The notes beneath the pieces are model-generated. The model had not been told where the DNA came from. It ran no database searches and saw only the letters and a program-made list of their open reading frames with translations. The translations under genes were made by a program, and so were the position numbers. Source: Vitis vinifera (lineage: Eukaryota; Streptophyta; Magnoliopsida; Vitales; Vitaceae). Taken from it: a stretch of DNA of 64,000 nt. The DNA lies in contig NC_081815.1 of the NCBI RefSeq assembly GCF_030704535.1, positions 17,655,001 to 17,719,000 on the forward strand. Direction: 5' to 3'. Of the stretch, positions 58,154 through 64,000 are shown in pieces (the stretch's first letter is position 1; each line of letters starts with the position of its first letter).

Positions 58154-60119
58154 GACCGGTATTTTTCACGTGTTTTCCCACTCGAACGATGAGATTCGCT
58201 TTTTATTATGAAAATTTGATTTTTTTTTTTTAAAAAAAAAAGTTGTTACTTATTTTGAAAAAGAGGAAAAACAAAATAAAATAAACCATATGTGACTCCT
58301 TATTTGGAAAAGACATATGTGCAACAACCGAATCTGAATTTAGGAATCAGGTTACTTATTAGGAAGATACGGTAGTGAACCCTAACACACCCCTTTAAAC
58401 TCGTAAACCTATAGTCTGTACTAAACAAGTGAAAGTAACTGTGACAATTAATTAATTAATCATTGATACAAAAAAAAAGAATCATATAAATAAATATGTA
58501 CAAGTCATAATAAAATCAAATCACAAGAATAAGCAAAATAAATAAAAAGAGAAAGACATGAATCGAATTATTAAATTAGTTTTAAAAAAAATCTTATTTC
58601 AAATGTCACGACAAAGAAATTTTGAAAGAATTTATTTGCATTAAAAAAATAAAAAATCAAAAAATCAAAATTGGAGGTAATGATTTCAATTTATAGGAAA
58701 ATGTTTCAATTTATGAAAAACAAATGATTTGATTTGGTTTAATTTGTATGCAAGAAAATTATTTTCGCTTATTTTATTAAAAAAATTTATTGAAAACAAT
58801 TTTATTTACAAGAAAATGATTTAATAATAATAAATAAAAATTACAAGTTATTTAGAAAAATATACTTTTTATACTCTATCTACCAAAGATATTTCAATTA
58901 AGTAAAGAAGACTTTTTACAATTTCATTTACAAAAAAAAAAAAAAAAAAATCAAAATTCAATCTAATTTTATTAATAGGAAAATGAATTTTTAGGAAATT
59001 ATTAAAAAAAATGTTTCAATCCCCTTTTTTTATTTGCCAAAAAGATTTATTATTTAATTTTATTAAAAAAATTATTGAAAACAAATGTTTTATTGAAAAA
59101 GTTTTACAATTTTAGTAAAACTTTAAAAAAAAATTATCTTTGATTCTATAAAAAAGAGATTTCAAATTTATTACTTGTCTTCAAAGATTTGGAATTTATA
59201 AAAATAAAATAAATAAATAAATAAAAATAAAATAAAGAGTTCATCCAATTTTCCAATTTTTCATTTTTTATTCACAAAAGCATTCTAATTTGATTTTTTT
59301 AAAAGGAATTTATTTGAGAAAAAAAAAAAAGGAAATCTATATTTTGACAATTTTATTGTTTGGAAAAGGAAAAAAAAAAAAAAAAAGAACCTATGAGAGA
59401 ATTTTATTTTACTTGTATAGAAAAAAAAATGATCCGTGAAGAAGTTTTTAAAAAAAATAATTTATATATATATATAATTTATTTCTTAACTTTATAAAAA
59501 AATTAAAATTAAAATTAAAAAAATCATTTTAATTTTAAAAAAAAAATACCTTAAAAAATAAAATAAATAAAATTATGAGTTTATCTTAAAAAATAATTTT
59601 TATAAACCTTTATTAAATACAGATTTTTTTACAATTTTATTTAAAAGAAATTTTTCCTTAACAAAAGAATTTGCACAAGTTTATAAGAAATTTGATTAAA
59701 AAGATTGTGTCTTTAAACTTAATTAAAATGTGATTTTTTTTTGGTTCAAAAAAAAGAAATTATTCCAATCTTAATTTTATTTAAGAAGACCTTAATAAAT
59801 TATTTGGAGAAAGAACCTTTGCAAAATTATTTACAAATAAGTATCGTGATTTTCATTTTTATTTAAATATGACTTTTTGCTTGACTTTTATTATGTATTA
59901 AAAAAATTGTTTAAAATTAATAAGAAAATAACTTCAATAAATAAAAAATAAAAATAAAAATAAATAAATAAACGATTTTGGTTTCGGAAATGAAGTGGTT
60001 TTATTTAAGGTAAAAATAATAATAATAATAATAAATTAAAATAAAAATGAGTTTAAAATATTAGGTTAAAAAGATAATAATAAATAAATTAATTAAATAG
60101 GAAAAATTTGAGGTGTACA
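58154..60119 (-). repeat. Decayed solo LTR related to the Tat element
   Basis: 58154-58400 matches the reverse complement of the Tat LTR end (28690-28968): TTTCCCACTCGA, a GTCAGGTTACTTAT-like block with the following TACGGT, and CACCCCT. The rest is the AT-rich LTR middle. On the minus strand it would start TGTACACCTC at 60119. No internal region follows on either side, so it looks like a solo LTR. Confidence 0.6.
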
Positions 60120-60250
60120 ATATTACAAAAGTTCTATTAAATATGTATAATTAAATGAAAATAAAACTCTTATTAAAAAATATTTTCCAATTTTTCATAT
60201 TCAACTATTATCTTCCATCCTCCCATCATTTCTCACAAATCACTAACATC

Positions 60251-60517
60251 TTACTCGTTAATGGTTGATCAAGTTTAATAGATTCACCCTCTGAAACAAG
60301 AAGTTCTGGTCTTGGAGGGATAATATCAACCACTTGACATCCATCTGATGCATCCGCTATGGTTATTTCGTACCCCTTTTTTCTTTTCGTATGATTTTGC
60401 TTACTATACATGTCGTTGTAGCATTATAAACTGTATTATTACTCTTACTCCCGTCAGGATAAATCTGACCCCTTCCCCTGTTCCCACTTACGTATATGGG
60501 ATATTTTAAGAAGTGAA
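60251..60517 (-). pseudogene. petA: Nuclear plastid DNA fragment: petA (cytochrome f), partial
   Basis: Minus strand encodes parts of cytochrome f: TCACTTCTTAAAATATCCCA opens it, [24 protein letters not shown] sequence follows, then [20 protein letters not shown] and [20 protein letters not shown] small frame disturbance lies near the KRKKGYE stretch, and the fragment stops abruptly after PLTS where genuine petA continues. Plastid cytochrome f is part of the b6f complex; a nuclear copy without start, end or haem region cannot work. This is a NUPT. Confidence 0.92.
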
Positions 60518-60574
60518 CTTGTAAACCTAAGAGCACTTCACGAAATTTTTCACATAAATAAATAAGAATTCATT

Positions 60575-60725
60575 TGGTAAGAAATATTTTTAATCTAAAA
60601 AGTATTTAAAAAAAAAGTGTTTAACAAAATTTAAGAAACCCTTAAAAATCTAAAAAAATATCATTTTCTAAAAAATTACAAAACACTTTTATTAAAAATA
60701 TTTCGAATAAAAATACTACCAAATA
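60575..60725. mobile_element. Short foldback element
   Basis: ATTTGGTAAGAAATATTTTT and AAATACTACCAAAT ends are imperfect inverted repeats with internal symmetry, like the foldback at 54603. Confidence 0.5.
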
Positions 60726-61320
60726 CAAAAATAGTAAAATAAATTATATATAAATTTTTTATATTAATATAAATATTCTTTTTTATTGCTATATGTTTAA
60801 GGAGTCCAAGGCTTAGGATTTGATTTACCTTTTAATTATGTTTAGATTATGTTTAATTAAAAAATATTTAAAATAATAATAATTTTTCTCATATTTAATT
60901 ATGTTAAGAAAAAATTATCAAAAAAATTATATATTTTCAAATTATTTAATTTTTCATAAAAATAAATCAAATTTGAACTATTACATAAAATTAAATTATT
61001 ATCTTTAATTTTTTTTTCCTTTACTCTTTTTCTACTTTTTGTTTCTATATATATATTTTCTGTTAAGTTGAGGATTATTTTCTTCCAACCTTTGTTCATG
61101 ACAATAAAAATAACATAATGAAACAAACAATATAAAACTCCTTTTTCATAATTAAAAATAATTTTTCTTTCCGCTCCAAATGGTTCAAGAAAGTAATGAA
61201 AAAATTATCTCTTCTTACCTTTTATCCCATAACAATGACATTTATATAAAAAATAAAATAAAAAATAAAAATCTATCAACATTTTCTCTTCTTTTTTTTT
61301 ATTACATTCAAGCATTTAAT
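60726..61320. other. AT-rich intergenic DNA
   Basis: No gene; short open stretches are low complexity. Confidence 0.45.
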
Positions 61321-61520
61321 GTTTGGTTACGGAAAATTTGAGAGAAAATGAAAGAAAATAAAGAAAAAAATAAAAGAAAAGAAAAATAATTTTTAAAAAT
61401 TTATTTTACTTATTCTAATCCATTAAATAAAGATTAAATAATTTAAAATTTTATGAATTTTTAATTAATTTTAATTATATTAGATTTTTTTTCCGAAAAC
61501 TATTTTTCAAAACGTAACTT
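61321..61520. mobile_element. MITE, Harbinger-type family 1, shortened
   Basis: Starts GTTTGGTTACGGAAAATTTG with the family core and ends in TTTCAAAACGTAACTT, a drifted family terminus. Confidence 0.55.
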
Positions 61521-61747
61521 AAAAGAAAAACAAAATCATTTTCGTACGGTTTTTTTTTATTTTCTTTTCTCGGTAATTTCAGAGGAACCTTGATATGAAT
61601 TTCTCAAGAACCAAAAATAGTTAATGGTTTTGTACGATGAAACAATCACGATAACAGGTGAAAAACACAAAATCATTAATAAAAACAAAACCTTAATTCA
61701 AATATAATAGATAAAGAGAAGCATACACATGAGCCCAACATTATATT

Positions 61748-61984
61748 TCAGTCAAGAGAAGAATCAGTTTTGTGAACAGATCTGGAGAAAACCAGCACAT
61801 CTTCAGCATCCTTCACTCCAATCTTCTCTTCATCTTCTCCACAGTTGGATTTGGTGATGATGGCTTCACGTAACACTGCCTTTGCCATGGGATCAAACGA
61901 CGCCGTTCCCTTGGTACTCTTCTTTCCCTTTTCATCTTCTTCTTCCTTCTCCAACTGCTCTTTCCTCTCCTTGTACGCTTCCAT
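61748..61984 (-). CDS. Small Lys/Glu-rich protein (78 aa), unidentified
   Basis: Single open frame with a balanced, GC-richer composition than its surroundings and a clean ATG. The N-terminal 25 residues are highly charged (Glu/Lys), likely helical. The middle (FDPMAKAVLREAII) is amphipathic, and the C-terminus is acidic then Ser/Asp. It has no signal peptide or membrane segment. I do not recognise the family. The 5' flank (61985-62100) has normal promoter-like composition and the next MITE is 200 bp downstream. Coding is likely but not certain; it may have a spliced partner exon. Confidence 0.5.
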   Translation of the reverse strand: MEAYKERKEQLEKEEEDEKGKKSTKGTASFDPMAKAVLREAIITKSNCGEDEEKIGVKDAEDVLVFSRSVHKTDSSLD

Positions 61985-62143
61985 GGCCTTTCTTCCTCAA
62001 TGGCAAAGCCACCGCGCGCACCTCTCTCTTTTCCGTGGTTTATTTTCTCTGAATTTTGTTATACGTGTCAGGTTTTGAGGCCTGTTTCACATGCAAGCAA
62101 GTGGGTGACTACACGTAGTATTTCTTAATCCGATCATTTTTTA

Positions 62144-62150
<7 letters not shown>

Positions 62151-62182
<32 letters not shown>
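62151..62182. repeat. (TA)n microsatellite
   Basis: About sixteen uninterrupted TA units. Confidence 0.9.
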
Positions 62183-62187
<5 letters not shown>

Positions 62188-62285
62188 TTAAATAAAAAAT
62201 AATAATATTTAAGAATCTAAGATAGTTTCTTATATTTTATATGAGGTATTATTAATTTTTTATCTTTAAAAATAAAAAATAGAAA

Positions 62286-62615
62286 ATGCCTTGCAGGAGC
62301 TTTACTCTTTTGCACTATCACAAGCTTCGGGTAGGGCAGATTGTCTCAGGCAAAAGACTAGGAATGAACATTGTATCACTTCACATGCTTGTTAAATTGT
62401 TAATTTTGGTTGAGACAAAAGGGAAAGGAAGAGCGCTTATCCATGCAGTGCTTCTCTCTTTCACCCTGTTTCTCATATTCCATTCAGTGTTTCTCGAAGA
62501 AAGCAGGACCCCTGGTGAAGCATTGTTCTATCTCCCCAAGATTCTCGGTTCCAAACAGTTGGTCCATAGGCGCCTTCCCAATCCCCCCGATCACACTTTA
62601 TCAAATCAAGAATAG
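62286..62615 (+). other. Open frame of unknown origin, possibly organelle-derived
   Basis: 109 codons in a GC-richer island (about 62286-62700) with sharp borders against AT-rich DNA. The protein has a hydrophobic segment (AVLLSFTLFLIFHSVFL) and basic flanks. The base texture recalls plant mitochondrial DNA, but I could not assign a gene. It may be a nuclear mitochondrial insertion or a chance frame. Confidence 0.3.
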
Positions 62616-63244
62616 GACTCCTTTTTGGCCCTCTTTCGCTCAATTCAATCCTTTATGATAAAAGTGAAAGCGAATAGGATTCATTTACCAGTACAGACAT
62701 TGATGATGGAAGGTAGAAAAATACTCATTTTCAGCTAAACAAAGCTCGCGTCTCTTTGGTTTTCTGGGAGAAGAGAGACTGAGTGGAGAGATTTACTTTT
62801 TGAAGAAATTGACCACTAAAATGAAAAATTGGAATATATGAGGGAAACAGCAGGCATTCTATTAACCCATAAAATGCAAATTCCCAATAGAAATTATTTC
62901 CGCAGTACTAAAGAGAGTAGCAGGGGATCAGCCTAAGACCAAAACTCCAAAGAAAATGCTAGAAAATATGCAGATTTGAGATCTAAGCAAGGGATGAGCC
63001 GAGACGCCCAACCCAATCACCAAGAACTAAATGCAATACTAAGGAGGCGGAATGTTGGAATTCAAGGCGCAAGCTAAACTTCCATAAAAACAAAAATCTT
63101 AAATCCAACATCAAAATAGCAATGCTAATCAGTTTGCAATGTTCAGTAATGAAAGATAGGGAACTCTTGTCTGATAACTTCAATGGCCAAAAATGTAGCA
63201 CAAAGAACCTCAAAAACTTTAATGAAACCATATTCTGCAAAAAC
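62616..63244. other. 3' flank / 3' UTR of the RPL7 gene
   Basis: No additional gene. The part adjoining 63244 is probably the ribosomal protein L7 3' UTR. The plus-strand open stretch 63122-63469 is antisense to it. Confidence 0.45.
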
Positions 63245-63968
<724 letters not shown>

Positions 63969-64000
63969 TTATCACTGTAAAAAATGAATAAATAAATAGC

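Overview
This is plant nuclear DNA: spliced genes with short GT-AG introns, an AT-rich background, plant MITEs, a tRNA-derived SINE, Ty1/Copia and Ty3/Gypsy LTR retrotransposons, and a fragment of plastid DNA. The gene families and repeat types suggest a woody dicot, perhaps grapevine (Vitis). That is inference; no search was possible.

Layout. 1-3916 is the 5' part of a decayed Copia element on the minus strand, cut by the window edge. 4399-11744 is a tandem segmental duplication (units of 3.56 and 3.78 kb). Each unit carries one four-exon minus-strand gene for a glycolipid-transfer-protein (GLTP) fold protein of the ACD11 type. A broken third copy lies at 12199-12700, an intact paralogue at 17543-18552, an exon-1 relic near 22835 and another intact paralogue at 53984-56665. 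All four intact genes assemble by eye with identical sizes for exons 2, 3 and 4 (173, 146 and 119 nt) and encode 206-211 residues. The space between them is filled with Harbinger-type MITEs (3-bp TTA/TAA duplications), two hAT-like elements with perfect 8-bp target duplications (one nested inside a MITE), and dispersed repeats.

25708-44436 is an 18.7-kb Ty3/Gypsy element of the Tat/Ogre type. It has 3.26-kb LTRs, one long gag-pol frame with 13 in-frame stops and one frameshift, a second RNase H domain, and a 5.5-kb 3' untranslated region built of four unrelated tandem arrays. Its 3' LTR is cut off after 1667 bp and joined to an inverted copy of its own protease region. 46947-50156 is a complete single-exon CC-NBS-LRR immune receptor gene (1069 residues), sitting between ACD11-like genes.

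57416-57584 is an Au-like SINE, 58154-60119 a decayed solo LTR related to the Tat element, 60251-60517 a nuclear copy of plastid petA (cytochrome f), 61748-61984 a small unidentified gene, and 63245-63815 the last three exons of the gene for 60S ribosomal protein L7, which continues past the right edge.

How the genes relate: ACD11 binds ceramide-1-phosphate and phytoceramide-1-phosphate, and its loss in Arabidopsis triggers cell death that depends on an NLR receptor. Finding an NLR inside a cluster of ACD11-like genes is therefore suggestive, but the functional link here is only a hypothesis.
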